A program made the position numbers and the translations under genes. From contig CAMAYZ010000002.1 of assembly GCA_945863115.1 (NCBI GenBank), positions 91,237 through 155,236 of the forward strand: DNA of 64,000 nucleotides. The letters are read 5' to 3'. Position 1 is the first letter of the stretch; every line of letters starts with the position of its first letter. The DNA comes from Bifidobacterium breve (lineage in GTDB: Bacteria; Actinomycetota; Actinomycetes; Nanopelagicales; Nanopelagicaceae). This document shows, piece by piece, positions 54,139 through 63,816 of the stretch. The notes below the pieces were generated by a model that saw nothing but the letters and a program-made list of their open reading frames with translations, was not told where the DNA came from and made no database searches.

Positions 54139-55161
54139 GTGAATGGGGGCTTGGATTTGAAATCAGCATTAGTGCTTGGCGCAGGTGGCTTTATTGGTAA
54201 CCACATGGTCATCAGACTTAAATCTGAGGGATATTTTGTTCGGGGTGTTGATATTAAGAGCCCTGAATATTCAAATTCGAGTGCGGACGAGTTTATTGTC
54301 GGTGATTTAAGAGAAATCGAAGTCGTAAAAAAATCGCTTGATCTTTCCGAGAGTTTTGATGAAATCTATCAGTTTGCGGCAGACATGGGCGGCGCTGGGT
54401 TTGTATTCACCGGTGAAAACGATGCCGACATTATGCATAATTCAGCAACTATAAATTTAAATGTCCTTGAAGAATTGCACAAAAGAAACGCTAGCCATAA
54501 GGAAAATAAAACTAAGGTTTTTTATAGTAGTAGTGCATGCATGTACCCAGAACACAATCAATTAGATCCAAATAATCCTATTTGTTCTGAAGATTCGGCT
54601 TACCCAGCCAATCCCGATAGCGAGTATGGGTGGGAGAAGCTTTTCAGTGAAAGACTTTTCTTGGCATATAACCGAAACCACAAGATTCCTGTGGCGATTG
54701 CTAGGTATCACAACATTTATGGGCCTCTTGGAACTTGGGAAGGTGGAAGAGAGAAAGCTCCTGCAGCAATATGTAGAAAAATTGCAAAGGTCTCGGCCGA
54801 TGAGGGCGAGATAGAGGTTTGGGGAGATGGCGAGCAGACTCGGTCATTTCTTTATGTTGATGAATGTATAGAGGCAACGAGAAGATTGATGGCTTCAAAT
54901 TTTCAAGGACCGGTAAATATTGGATCTGAAGAGATGGTCACAATAAATCAAATGGTCCAAATAATTGCAAGAATTTCTGGAAAGAACATTAAGACTGCTC
55001 ACAAACTAGATGCGCCTACTGGAGTTCGGGGAAGAAATTCAGATAATAGGTTAATTCGTGAAAAACTTGGCTGGGATTTCTCTATGACACTTGAAGAAGG
55101 ACTAACTAAGACATTTATATGGATAAATGAACAAAACCAATTAGCCAGTTTGAAAATATAG
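54139..55161 (+). CDS. GDP-mannose 3,5-epimerase-like protein
   Basis: This 340-aa protein closely resembles plant/bacterial GME: LGAGGFIGNHMVIRLKSEGYFVRGVDIK, ADMGGAGFVFTGENDADIMHNSATINLNVLE, SSSACMYPEHNQ, YGWEKLFSERL (YxxxK), RYHNIYGPLGTWEGGREKAPAAICRKIA, GDGEQTRSFLYVDECIE and APTGVRGRNSDNRLIREKLGW. GME makes GDP-L-galactose (and GDP-L-gulose). The start is uncertain: GTG 54139, or TTG 54157 with GGGGG upstream. Next genes GT2 and epimerase are on the same strand. Confidence 0.86.
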   Translation: MNGGLDLKSALVLGAGGFIGNHMVIRLKSEGYFVRGVDIKSPEYSNSSADEFIVGDLREIEVVKKSLDLSESFDEIYQFAADMGGAGFVFTGENDADIMHNSATINLNVLEELHKRNASHKENKTKVFYSSSACMYPEHNQLDPNNPICSEDSAYPANPDSEYGWEKLFSERLFLAYNRNHKIPVAIARYHNIYGPLGTWEGGREKAPAAICRKIAKVSADEGEIEVWGDGEQTRSFLYVDECIEATRRLMASNFQGPVNIGSEEMVTINQMVQIIARISGKNIKTAHKLDAPTGVRGRNSDNRLIREKLGWDFSMTLEEGLTKTFIWINEQNQLASLKI

Positions 55162-55184
55162 CAGCCAAATTCGGGATAAAGATT

Positions 55185-56057
55185 ATGGAATCCCAACTTC
55201 TTACAGCAATTATTCCAGTTGGGCCGGCTCACCTGTTAAAAAATAGGTTGAAAAATTGGGTAGTTGAAGCTAATAGATTTTCAGAAGAACTCAAGTTGAT
55301 CATTGTCTTGGATTCAGAGGATTCAGGAGTAATGCAACAGGTAGATTTTAGTGGGTTTAATAACGCAGACATTGTCCAGGGCAATTTTGGTTCCCCAGGC
55401 AGTGCAAGGAACGCAGGGCTAAGAAACATAAATTCGCACTGGATATGTTTCTGGGATTGCGACGATGATCCTAGAATTGAAAGTTTTATTAAAATGGTAA
55501 AGGTAGCCGAATCGAATAAATGTGAGGTTGCTATAGGAAATTTTAGAACATTGGACGGTGATAATTTAGCAAAATCAAAAGTTTCTTACCAAAATGGGAG
55601 TTTAGGTGTAGTTGCGGATAATCCGGGTATCTGGAGGATGGCTTTCTCGCAAGATGTTAGCAGTGGTAAGGCATTTGAAAACCTAAGAATGGCAGAAGAT
55701 CAAATTTACATCTTAGATTTACAGTTACCAACAAGAAAGATTCATTTCGAAGAAGAAGCAGTTTATTCATATTTGAACTATGAAGTAGGACAACTAACCA
55801 AGAGCAAAGAAGCATTGGACCGAATCCCTGAAGCAATCAAATCAATTAAAACTCGAATAAATGTGGGGAAGATACCTATTAATGAATTTAACATCAAAAT
55901 CCTAGCCAGAATTTATCTAACAGCTATAAAAAAGGGATCTTTGCTTACCAAAATTTCAATTGCTCTTGACTATATAAAATATGTTATGACTCAAGATAAA
56001 GTGGGAATGCCATTAATAAATGCGTCGATTAAGGTCATATCTTCTAAATACAATTAG
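55185..56057 (+). CDS. GT2-family glycosyltransferase
   Basis: This 290-aa protein has LTAIIPVGPAHLLKNRLKNWVVEANRFSEELKLIIVLDSED, then GNFGSPGSARNAGLRNINSHWICFWDCDDDPRIESFIKMV, the GT-A fold pattern with an acidic cluster (DCDDD) for the metal-bound nucleotide sugar. Its second half is less typical for GT2. The donor and acceptor are unknown. It lies 23 bp after the GME-like gene and 20 bp before an epimerase. Confidence 0.82.
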   Translation: MESQLLTAIIPVGPAHLLKNRLKNWVVEANRFSEELKLIIVLDSEDSGVMQQVDFSGFNNADIVQGNFGSPGSARNAGLRNINSHWICFWDCDDDPRIESFIKMVKVAESNKCEVAIGNFRTLDGDNLAKSKVSYQNGSLGVVADNPGIWRMAFSQDVSSGKAFENLRMAEDQIYILDLQLPTRKIHFEEEAVYSYLNYEVGQLTKSKEALDRIPEAIKSIKTRINVGKIPINEFNIKILARIYLTAIKKGSLLTKISIALDYIKYVMTQDKVGMPLINASIKVISSKYN

Positions 56058-56077
56058 CTTTAATATATGATTAATCC

Positions 56078-56959
56078 GTGCAGAAGGTTCTGATTACAGG
56101 TTCTGAAGGTTTCATTGGGAAGGCGCTTGCGCGTGGCCTTAATTCTGCGGGATATGACGTAGTAACTATAGATAATTCTGAGAGTAGCAAAAGCACCTAT
56201 AAGAGTGATATCAAAGATCGGAAAATACTAGAGATTTTCTCCAAGGAAAAGCCAGATCTTGTTATTCATCTTGCGGCACAAATCGATGTAATGCAGAGTT
56301 TCAAAGATCCAATTGAAGATCTTGGAATCAACGGGATTGGGACTTTGAATATCCTGCAAGCCGCAATCGCTTCTAAGGTTTCACATTTTATTTATATCAA
56401 TAGCGGTGGAGCAATTTATGATCCATTGTCAGAACTACCAATCGTGGAAAGTGCCGGAATCAGACCTTTATCCCCGTATGGTATTTCTAAGTTTATTGGG
56501 GAGAGCTACGTGAGAATTCTTTGTGAAGAAAATGGCATTCGGTGGAGTTCCTTAGGGCTGTCCAACTGTTACGGACCAATAAGCGAGAATAGGAAAGGTG
56601 TCATCTACAAATTTGTAGAAGGTTTGTCTAGGAAGGAATCTCCAGTCATTTATGGCGAGGATATGACTCGTGACTTCATTTATATTGACGATGTGATTGA
56701 TGCCATCACGAAGACATTTGACCGACCTAGTAATTGCAGAATTAATATCTCGTCTGGCCTTGAAACCAATATTCTGCAATTATTCCTAAAGATACGAGAA
56801 TTACTTGGAAGTAAAATTGAACCAATCATTGCTAAACCTAGATTTGGAGAAATTCAGAGAAATTCACTTTCTAATTCTCTAGCTTTAGAAATTATTGGTT
56901 GGAGACCAATTACTTCGTTGGACGAAGGTCTGATTAAAGCTCTAGAGTTGGAATCTTAA
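56078..56959 (+). CDS. NAD-dependent epimerase/dehydratase
   Basis: This 293-aa extended SDR with a GTG start has VLITGSEGFIGKALARGLNSAGYDVVTIDN, DLVIHLAAQIDVMQSFKDP, YINSGGAIYDPLSE, SPYGISKFIGESYVRIL (YxxxK), SNCYGP and MTRDFIYIDDVIDAI. It acts on a nucleotide sugar. It is immediately followed by the ABC transporter (1 bp between), implying co-translation. Confidence 0.85.
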   Translation: MQKVLITGSEGFIGKALARGLNSAGYDVVTIDNSESSKSTYKSDIKDRKILEIFSKEKPDLVIHLAAQIDVMQSFKDPIEDLGINGIGTLNILQAAIASKVSHFIYINSGGAIYDPLSELPIVESAGIRPLSPYGISKFIGESYVRILCEENGIRWSSLGLSNCYGPISENRKGVIYKFVEGLSRKESPVIYGEDMTRDFIYIDDVIDAITKTFDRPSNCRINISSGLETNILQLFLKIRELLGSKIEPIIAKPRFGEIQRNSLSNSLALEIIGWRPITSLDEGLIKALELES

Positions 56960-56960
56960 A

Positions 56961-58793
56961 GTGAAGATTCCAAATAGTTTTCGTTATACAAATTTATCAA
57001 GATCTTTATCTTTACTTAAGCCAGACCAACGTCAGAAAATTTTGATTATTGTCCTGATTCAAATTTCCCTTAGCGCATTAGATCTAGTTGGGGTTGCACT
57101 TTTTGGTATTCTGGCCGCGCTGGCTATAAACGGCGTTGGGTCGAAACCTCAGGGAAATACAGTCAGCGCAGTCCTTGATTTTCTTAATTTAAACAGTTTT
57201 TCAATCCAGCAACAGGCGATGGCAATCGGATTGATCGCAGGTGTTGTCTTAGTAATGAAAACCATATCTTCGATCTATTTCACTCGTAGAACACTTTACT
57301 TTTTGAGTCGACGAGGTGCCAGCATCTCAGCAGAACTAATCTCTAAAGTATTGTCCCAACCTTTGATAAGAATTAATGAGAAGTCATCACAGGAAATACT
57401 TTTTGCAGTTACTGGAGGAGTTCAGGCAATAACACTAAATGTCATTGGACTATCTGCAATAGTCGTGACAGATGTAGCACTCTTAATTTTTATGGCTGCC
57501 GGGCTACTTATAGTCGATCCAATAGTCGCACTTTCTACTTTTCTTATCTTCTTCATTACCGGATTTACCTTGTTTAAACTAATGCACAAGAGGGCTTCAA
57601 AGCTGGGACGTGTAAGTACCGAATTTAACATTGAAAGCAATCAAAAGATTCTTGAAATTCTTGGTTCCTATAGAGAATCGGTTGTGAAGAATCGAAGAAG
57701 TTATTATGCAAGCGAGATTGGTAAAACGAGAATCAAACTAGCAGATACGCTTGCCGAATTAGCATTCATGCCGAATATTAGTAAGTATGTAATTGAAGGA
57801 ACCGTTTTACTTGGTTCACTCTTTATCTCAGGTGTCCAATTTGCCCTAAAAGATGCGGTTCATGCAATAGGAACCCTCGCAATTTTTCTTGCCGCTGGAA
57901 GTCGTGTGGCACCTGCGGTTCTGCGAATACAACAAAGCTTAGTGACTATTTCAGCAAATTTAGGAACTTCAATTTCAACTTTAGATTTAGTTGATTCAAT
58001 TAATAATAATTCAAGTTTAAATGACGACATTCCTTTGTTCTCAAATAATCACGATGGGTTCATCGCAAAAATTGATGTAGCTAAAATTGAGTTTAGTTAC
58101 CCCAACGCTGGAACAATAAATATTCAGGACTTGGATTTGCAAATCAAGCCTGGACAAATAATCGCAATAGTTGGACCATCGGGGGCCGGTAAAACTACAT
58201 TTATTGATCTACTACTTGGAATTCTGCAGCCGAACAAGGGTCAAATAATCGTATCTGGCGCTACTCCGCTGAAGGCAATCGAAACATGGCCTGGTGCCAT
58301 TGCTTATGTTCCCCAAGATGTAATGATCGCTGATGGAACAATAAGAGAAAATGTTGCGCTGGGATTTCCTAGCGCAACTGTTAGCGATGAGCTGGTTTGG
58401 GAAGCTCTTAAAGTTGCATCGCTAGATAAATTCGTTCGAGATCTTCCTGGTGGAATCGATTCAATGGTTGGAGAGCGGGGCTCAAAGTTAAGTGGCGGAC
58501 AGAGACAAAGACTTGGTATTGCCAGAGCGATGATTACTAAACCTTCCTTGCTCGTATTGGATGAGGCCACCAGCGCTTTAGACAGCCAAATTGAAAATGA
58601 AATTTCGGAGTCTTTGAGTGTTTTAAAGGGTTCTACGACAATCATTATCGTTGCCCACCGCCTGTCTACGGTAAAAGATGCCGATAAGGTGGTTTATCTT
58701 GAATCTGGAAAGAAAATTGCAGAAGGAACCTTTAGTGAAGTTAGATCAAAAGTGACAAATTTTGATTCGCAAGCAAAACTTAATGGTTTCTAA
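56961..58793 (+). CDS. ABC-type flippase/exporter (fused permease-ATPase)
   Basis: This 610-aa protein with GTG start has six hydrophobic helices in the first 340 residues (IVLIQISLSALDLVGVALFGILAALAI, AIGLIAGVVLVMKTISSIYF, TDVALLIFMAAGLLI, ALSTFLIFFITGFTLF and others). The ATPase has GPSGAGKTT (Walker A), YVPQDV (Q loop), LSGGQRQRLGIARAM (signature), LLVLDEATSALD (Walker B) and IIVAHRLSTVKDADKV. It resembles lipid-linked oligosaccharide flippases such as PglK/MsbA, consistent with the locus. It converges with the GT4 gene (14 bp overlap). Confidence 0.9.
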   Translation: MKIPNSFRYTNLSRSLSLLKPDQRQKILIIVLIQISLSALDLVGVALFGILAALAINGVGSKPQGNTVSAVLDFLNLNSFSIQQQAMAIGLIAGVVLVMKTISSIYFTRRTLYFLSRRGASISAELISKVLSQPLIRINEKSSQEILFAVTGGVQAITLNVIGLSAIVVTDVALLIFMAAGLLIVDPIVALSTFLIFFITGFTLFKLMHKRASKLGRVSTEFNIESNQKILEILGSYRESVVKNRRSYYASEIGKTRIKLADTLAELAFMPNISKYVIEGTVLLGSLFISGVQFALKDAVHAIGTLAIFLAAGSRVAPAVLRIQQSLVTISANLGTSISTLDLVDSINNNSSLNDDIPLFSNNHDGFIAKIDVAKIEFSYPNAGTINIQDLDLQIKPGQIIAIVGPSGAGKTTFIDLLLGILQPNKGQIIVSGATPLKAIETWPGAIAYVPQDVMIADGTIRENVALGFPSATVSDELVWEALKVASLDKFVRDLPGGIDSMVGERGSKLSGGQRQRLGIARAMITKPSLLVLDEATSALDSQIENEISESLSVLKGSTTIIIVAHRLSTVKDADKVVYLESGKKIAEGTFSEVRSKVTNFDSQAKLNGF

Positions 58794-59871
58794 TAACTGA
58801 ATTATAGATTGATTCATGTTCAGAGATAAATCTTTCCATGGAGAAATTTTTCTCCGAACTTTCTGAAGAACTAGCACCCAATTTCTGCTTTTTCACCAAA
58901 TCTTCTTGTAATTCTACAATCGCATTCAGTCTTTCTCCAAAATTACTAACTAGATAGCCATTCACGCCTGGATGCACTATTTCGCTAACTGATCCGACAC
59001 TTTCAGCCACTATCGGTATCCCACACAAAGCTGCTTCGATAAGCGCTGTTGGCATACCCTCGTTATCGGATGTCAAAAGCGCCACATCACAAATTGGCCA
59101 AAAATCAAATGGATTTACCCAACCGACGAGTCTTACGTTTGAAGGGAGATTACGTTCTAAGGTTTCCTTCAATTCGCCTTGACCGCCGATTAGGAATGAA
59201 ATTTTAGGTAAGGCATTCGCTAATTGCAAAACCCTGTCCGGTCGTTTAATTTGAGTTAATCGGCCCAACCAGCCGACAACGAATTCTGAATCTTTGACTT
59301 CCAATTTTTGACGCAATGAATGAGCATTCGAATTAGGCTCTTTCTTAACAGCAGGGGCGATGCCGAACATCTTCTCAGATTTAGTAACTCCCGCACCAAC
59401 TAGCTCAACTTTGGTTTTCTGACCAACGGCAATTAGCGAATCACTAATTAGTGCTAAAAGTTTTTCTATAACAATTATTAGCTTTGTTTTAAGTGGTGAG
59501 AAATATCCATACAAAAGATGTCCATGGAAGGTATGAACGACTTTTGTCTCAAGGCCAATTGCAGCAATTCTTCCAATTGCACCAGCTTTGGCGGTATGTG
59601 TATTAATCAAATCTGGCTTCTCGGACTTGATTAAACTTCTAATTTTCAAGATAGATTTTAAATCTCCCAAGAGAGATACGGATCTGCCTAATCCTTCAAT
59701 GCGCACCCCATCCAATTTTATGAATATTGGATCTTCAATTTCATTCGATTCGACATTGCCTGAAAGCAAAACAACAGTATGTCCGTTCTGCCTTAATCCT
59801 AGAACAAGATTCTCAATCCATCGAGAGGTTCCACCTTGATTCATTCTCGCGATGATTTGAATAACTTTCAT
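58780..59871 (-). CDS. GT4-family glycosyltransferase
   Basis: ATG 59871 (MKVIQIIARMNQGGTSRWIENLVLGLRQNGHTVVLLSG) is slightly favoured over ATG 59880 (363 aa). The GT-B enzyme has NTHTAKAGAIGRIAAIGLETKVVHTFHGHLLYGYFSPLKTKLIIVIEK, FVVGWLGRLTQIKRPDRVLQLANAL and DVALLTSDNEGMPTALIEAALCGIPIVAESVGSVSEIV. These are donor-binding signatures with the E-x7-E pair. It resembles polysaccharide enzymes that act on lipid carriers. Divergent from the epimerase gene at 59913 (41 bp). Confidence 0.87.
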   Translation of the reverse strand: MKVIQIIARMNQGGTSRWIENLVLGLRQNGHTVVLLSGNVESNEIEDPIFIKLDGVRIEGLGRSVSLLGDLKSILKIRSLIKSEKPDLINTHTAKAGAIGRIAAIGLETKVVHTFHGHLLYGYFSPLKTKLIIVIEKLLALISDSLIAVGQKTKVELVGAGVTKSEKMFGIAPAVKKEPNSNAHSLRQKLEVKDSEFVVGWLGRLTQIKRPDRVLQLANALPKISFLIGGQGELKETLERNLPSNVRLVGWVNPFDFWPICDVALLTSDNEGMPTALIEAALCGIPIVAESVGSVSEIVHPGVNGYLVSNFGERLNAIVELQEDLVKKQKLGASSSESSEKNFSMERFISEHESIYNSVIRNH

Positions 59872-59912
59872 GGCAAACATTCTATTGGTTAATACTGTTG
59901 TATTGTTTGCTT

Positions 59913-60869
59913 ATGAACGTTCTTATTACAGGTGGTGCTGGATTTATTGGGTCCCATTTGGTTGAACATTTTCTGGCCAATGGCGACTCGGTAACAGCTC
60001 TCGACAATTTTTCAACAGGAAATGGTCTGAATTTAAAGGACTCTGGCTTGGATGCAATTTCAGGTGATATCCGCGACCAAAAGTTAGTTGAGAAATTAAC
60101 TATTGAGTCTGATCTGGTTTTACACATGGCTGCTGCTTTAGGTGTTTCAAATATTATGAATAAAACTTTGGAGTCGATGTCAATCAACATCGCTGGCAGC
60201 GAAATTGTATTGAATGCTGCCGCAAAATTTAACAAACGAATAATAATCGCAAGCACCTCAGAGATTTATGGGAAGAATCCAAAACAGCCACTAAATGAGA
60301 ATGACGATCGTGTAATTGGGAATCCCCAGAAGATTCGTTGGTCTTATTCTGACGCTAAGGCAATTGAAGAGGCGATGGCTACTTCACTGTTTCTTGAGAA
60401 GAAACTAAGAGTTACAACAATTCGTTTCTTCAATACTGTAGGACCGCGACAAACTGGTCAATATGGCATGGTGCTTCCACGTTTTATCAAAGCGGCAATC
60501 AGCAATGAAGATCTGCATGTCCATGGCGATGGCAGTCAGTCTCGCGTTTTCTGCCATGTTAAGGATGCTGTAAGCGGTCTAGTTTCCCTTGTTGGTGACA
60601 ACGATACATTTGGCGAGGTCTATAACGTTGGTGGAGTTGGCGAGACTTCAATTCTTGAGCTTGCGAAAAAAGTTATAGAACGAACTGAATCAAAATCCAA
60701 AATTAGATTAATTCCATACGATGAGGTTTATGGGGCAGGCTTTGAAGATATGCAGCGCAGAGTCCCAGACACATCAAAAATAGCGGCTAAAACAGGCTGG
60801 AAGGCCTCAAAAACGCTAGATGACATCATCGATGATGTTAGAGAATATTTTATTTCACTAGCTGGTTAA
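59913..60869 (+). CDS. NAD-dependent epimerase/dehydratase (UDP-sugar type)
   Basis: ATG 59913 (MNVLITGGAGFIGSHLVEHFLANGDSVTALDNFSTG) is preferred over TTG 59898 (318 aa). Motifs: DLVLHMAAALGVSNIMNKTLESMSIN, IIASTSEIYGKNPKQPLNENDDRVIGN, WSYSDAKAIEEAMATSLF (YxxxK) and TIRFFNTVGPRQTGQYGMVLPRFI. It looks like UDP-glucuronate decarboxylase or UDP-glucuronate 4-epimerase relatives, which would use the acid made by the dehydrogenases nearby. It converges with the WecC-like gene by 4 bp. Confidence 0.86.
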   Translation: MNVLITGGAGFIGSHLVEHFLANGDSVTALDNFSTGNGLNLKDSGLDAISGDIRDQKLVEKLTIESDLVLHMAAALGVSNIMNKTLESMSINIAGSEIVLNAAAKFNKRIIIASTSEIYGKNPKQPLNENDDRVIGNPQKIRWSYSDAKAIEEAMATSLFLEKKLRVTTIRFFNTVGPRQTGQYGMVLPRFIKAAISNEDLHVHGDGSQSRVFCHVKDAVSGLVSLVGDNDTFGEVYNVGGVGETSILELAKKVIERTESKSKIRLIPYDEVYGAGFEDMQRRVPDTSKIAAKTGWKASKTLDDIIDDVREYFISLAG

Positions 60870-62074
60870 AAGTTAACTGCGCCATGTAGTTTGCCAGTGC
60901 AATCAATCAAATATTTTGAAGCACTTTTCATGTCATTGACTTTCATCGCATCATGGATGATTGCCACTACCCCGATTTCGTACATATCTGGGCCTAGTGC
61001 GCAAGATTCTTCACCATCCCAATTTTGAAATAATGGATCGTGCCAAGAAACCAAGGCGCCTTCTTCCCTTAATAAAGATATGAGGGCCAAGGATGGAGAC
61101 TCTCGATAATCCGAAATATTTGGTTTGTAGGCAATGCCATAGACAACAATTTTTTTACCATTGAGTTTGTCTCCATTATCTTGCTTAATTCTCTTTATCA
61201 GTTCTCTTGGCATGGAGAGATTTACTTCATTCGCCATCTCAATAAATCTAGCTTCTGCACCAACTTTCTTTGCTGCAAACGCAAGGTAAGTAGGGTCCAC
61301 TGGAATGCAATGTCCACCCACGCCGATACCGGGCGTGAATTTCATAAAGCCATAAGGTTTGCTACTTGCTGCTTCAAGAACTTCATGGGCACTGATCCCT
61401 AGCTTGTTACAGATTAGAGATAATTCATTCACGAGGGCGATGTTTACCTGGCGGAAAGTATTTTCAAAAAGTTTTGCAGATTCTGCGACTTCTGGAGATG
61501 AAACTTCAATAATTTCATCACAAAAACTAGAATAAAACTCTTCTGTTCTTCTTCCTGCTTCTGGGGTCATTCCAGCAAATAACCGAGGAGTATTTCTAAT
61601 TCCCCATTTAGCATTTCCTGGATCAACTCTTTCTGGTGAAATTGCAAAAAGGTGATCAAGTTTTGAATTGCGCTGAACGATTGGGGCTATCACGGTGCGC
61701 AAAGTGCCTGGGTAAGATGTGGATTCATTGATTATCAATGCTGCTTTATTCAAGTGTTTTCCAAGGATTTCAGATGCTGATTCAACAAAGGTCAAATCTG
61801 GCAGGCGATCCTCGCTTAGCGGTGTAGGAACTGCAATTATTGCAATATCGACGTCTTCTAACTTCTTAGGATCGGAACTTGCAAGATACCTTCCAGAACT
61901 TATTCCAATAGATAAATCATTGTCAGAAATATCCTCAACATGAGATTCGCCATTGTTCAGCGATGTAACTACCTCGGTGTTTAAGTCAAATCCAATTACT
62001 TCATGTCCGGCAGCTGATATCGCCATAGACAATGGCAGGCCAACATATCCCTGGCCAATAATTGCTACGCGCAT
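60866..62074 (-). CDS. Nucleotide-sugar dehydrogenase (WecC/WbpA-like)
   Basis: This 402-aa protein has RVAIIGQGYVGLPLSMAISAAGHEVIGFDLN and IAIIAVPTPLSEDRLPDLTFVESASEILGKHL. Also present are STSYPGTLRTVIAPIVQ, SPERVDPGNAKWGIRNTPRLFAGM, KLFENTFRQVNIALVNELSLICNKLGI and FTPGIGVGGHCIPVDPTYLAFAAKKVG (thioester Cys in GGHCIPVDP). It predicts oxidation of UDP-N-acetyl-hexosamine to the uronate. It differs from the Ugd-like protein at 48559, so the locus holds two separate uronate routes. TAATG overlap with the upstream ligase gene. Confidence 0.9.
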   Translation of the reverse strand: MRVAIIGQGYVGLPLSMAISAAGHEVIGFDLNTEVVTSLNNGESHVEDISDNDLSIGISSGRYLASSDPKKLEDVDIAIIAVPTPLSEDRLPDLTFVESASEILGKHLNKAALIINESTSYPGTLRTVIAPIVQRNSKLDHLFAISPERVDPGNAKWGIRNTPRLFAGMTPEAGRRTEEFYSSFCDEIIEVSSPEVAESAKLFENTFRQVNIALVNELSLICNKLGISAHEVLEAASSKPYGFMKFTPGIGVGGHCIPVDPTYLAFAAKKVGAEARFIEMANEVNLSMPRELIKRIKQDNGDKLNGKKIVVYGIAYKPNISDYRESPSLALISLLREEGALVSWHDPLFQNWDGEESCALGPDMYEIGVVAIIHDAMKVNDMKSASKYLIDCTGKLHGAVNF

Positions 62075-63750
62075 TACGCGATTGGTGCTTTTGGATTAAG
62101 GTATTTCAATTTACTTTTTGCCTTTTCCCATTCAACAGTATTAGGCAGAGTTATTCTGTATTTAAGCTCCCAGGCACCAAAACTTCTTGGATTCTTTTTT
62201 ATTATGTGATCCAATAATTCATTGGCTTGCGGGATTAACGAATTGCTAGCAAGCGCCGACGCAATTTGTAAAGTTCTGTTCAAGTCCTCTGGTTGCGCAA
62301 GTGCGGCAGCAATTGCCTTATTGGCATCTTGTGACTTCAATCCCGTTCTGAAGTTGGCATCTGCCATAAAAACTTGACCTGCAACTACCGAGCCAATAAC
62401 TAGGCCTGTTACAGCGCCAACAGTTACTGAAATCGATGATTGTTTAATTTGCTTCCTTTTCATAGATTGCTTCTCATTTGGATTGTCTGGGGCTTCTCTC
62501 GTCAGGTATTCAAACCCAATAAGTGAACCCATCAATATCCAACCCCAAACACCTAACCCCAATTGATTAATGCTAATTATCGCCTGAGCTTGATATGCAA
62601 CCCAGGCGCTAAGTAGACCAGCAAACACCCAGTTGAATTCTGTTTGTCTGCGAAAAATTCTAATAATCGCTAATAATGTCAGAGCGGATAAAAGAATATT
62701 TATTGTGAAAAGAGGGAAGCCACCGCCGGCGCCTAAATCCAAAAACACATTATGTGCCGAGTTTGATTGTACTAATGGTGTTAGGGAGGCAGCATTCGCC
62801 GATCTTTCTGCGAAATACCAATCGCCATATGAATCTAGGCCTACTCCGAAAATCGGATGCGACAGCATCATCTCTCTTGCTGCCCGCCAGTAAAATCCAC
62901 GCTGTCTAACAGACAGTTTGTAAATATAGTCGGCTAGTGGTCCGAGTTTTAAGGTTGCAAAGAATACCAAGGTTCCAAAGGTGCCTGCGAGTGCTACATA
63001 AGGAAACAGAATCGCTCTCTTAGAGAAAATTTTATGTTTACTTAGATAAACAAAGAAAACGATTGCAATTCCAGAAGCGAGTACCAATACGCCCTGCTGT
63101 GAATCAGACCTCAGTGTCAGAAACAAGATAAGTGCGATTTGTAGTGTGAGAAGCAAGGAAAGAATTCGATTTTTAAGGGATCCAAGTAAGCAGGCAAAAG
63201 TAACAATTCCACAAATACCAAGGAAGCTAGATGCAAAGTTTGGATTGCCAAGGAAGGTTATTACGGCGTTATATGGGTTATTCCATTTTACGGGGTCGTT
63301 ACCTGACGTCTGCAACAGTCCATATACAGTTGAAACTGAACCCATAATTACTAAACTTAAAGCGATTCGATTCAATGTAATTGCGTTCGCGACCAGACTT
63401 GCTCCAAGTGCTACAGCAATTAGTGAAAAATATGCCAAGAACCCAGTATTCCGACCAAAAGCACCGTAAAACTGTTGATTAAATGGTGCGCCAGAAAATA
63501 ATAGAACCGCGAGCATCTGAAGCAAAAATAAAGATAGAAGTATTACAAACTTCTTATTCAATAACTTCCAATACGCTCCTATTTTGGCGGCGATAAGTCC
63601 AATTATGATTGATGCACAAACTATCAGAACACATAACTTTGGAATATTGATTGGGTCATTGGATATGGCCGGTGAAATTACCAATCCGGTAAATACTCCG
63701 GTGAAAATTATCAGGCCTGCCAGGAATTTTTTTTCAGATGCTGAAATCAC
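62074..63750 (-). CDS. O-antigen ligase/polymerase-like membrane protein with C-terminal TPR-like tail
   Basis: This 558-aa protein has about 10-12 transmembrane helices (FLAGLIIFTGVFTGLVISPAI, LCVLIVCASIIIGLIAA, FVILLSLFLLQMLAVLLFSG and further). A large outside loop, RGFYWRAAREMMLSHPIFGVGLDSYGDWYFAERS...AHNVFLDLGAGGGFPLFTINILL, is the Wzy_C/WaaL pattern. The last 110 residues, with EDLNRTLQIASALASNSLIPQANELLDHIIKKNPRSFGAWELKYRIT, look like TPR helices, an arrangement known in pilin-glycosylation ligases. It would polymerise or attach the lipid-linked glycan. Confidence 0.85.
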   Translation of the reverse strand: MISASEKKFLAGLIIFTGVFTGLVISPAISNDPINIPKLCVLIVCASIIIGLIAAKIGAYWKLLNKKFVILLSLFLLQMLAVLLFSGAPFNQQFYGAFGRNTGFLAYFSLIAVALGASLVANAITLNRIALSLVIMGSVSTVYGLLQTSGNDPVKWNNPYNAVITFLGNPNFASSFLGICGIVTFACLLGSLKNRILSLLLTLQIALILFLTLRSDSQQGVLVLASGIAIVFFVYLSKHKIFSKRAILFPYVALAGTFGTLVFFATLKLGPLADYIYKLSVRQRGFYWRAAREMMLSHPIFGVGLDSYGDWYFAERSANAASLTPLVQSNSAHNVFLDLGAGGGFPLFTINILLSALTLLAIIRIFRRQTEFNWVFAGLLSAWVAYQAQAIISINQLGLGVWGWILMGSLIGFEYLTREAPDNPNEKQSMKRKQIKQSSISVTVGAVTGLVIGSVVAGQVFMADANFRTGLKSQDANKAIAAALAQPEDLNRTLQIASALASNSLIPQANELLDHIIKKNPRSFGAWELKYRITLPNTVEWEKAKSKLKYLNPKAPIA

Positions 63751-63816
63751 AACCGAATACTACTTTCTTCGCCTAAATTTGTTGGCATTTCAACCGGCAG
63801 TCGTTCGGCAAAGCCA

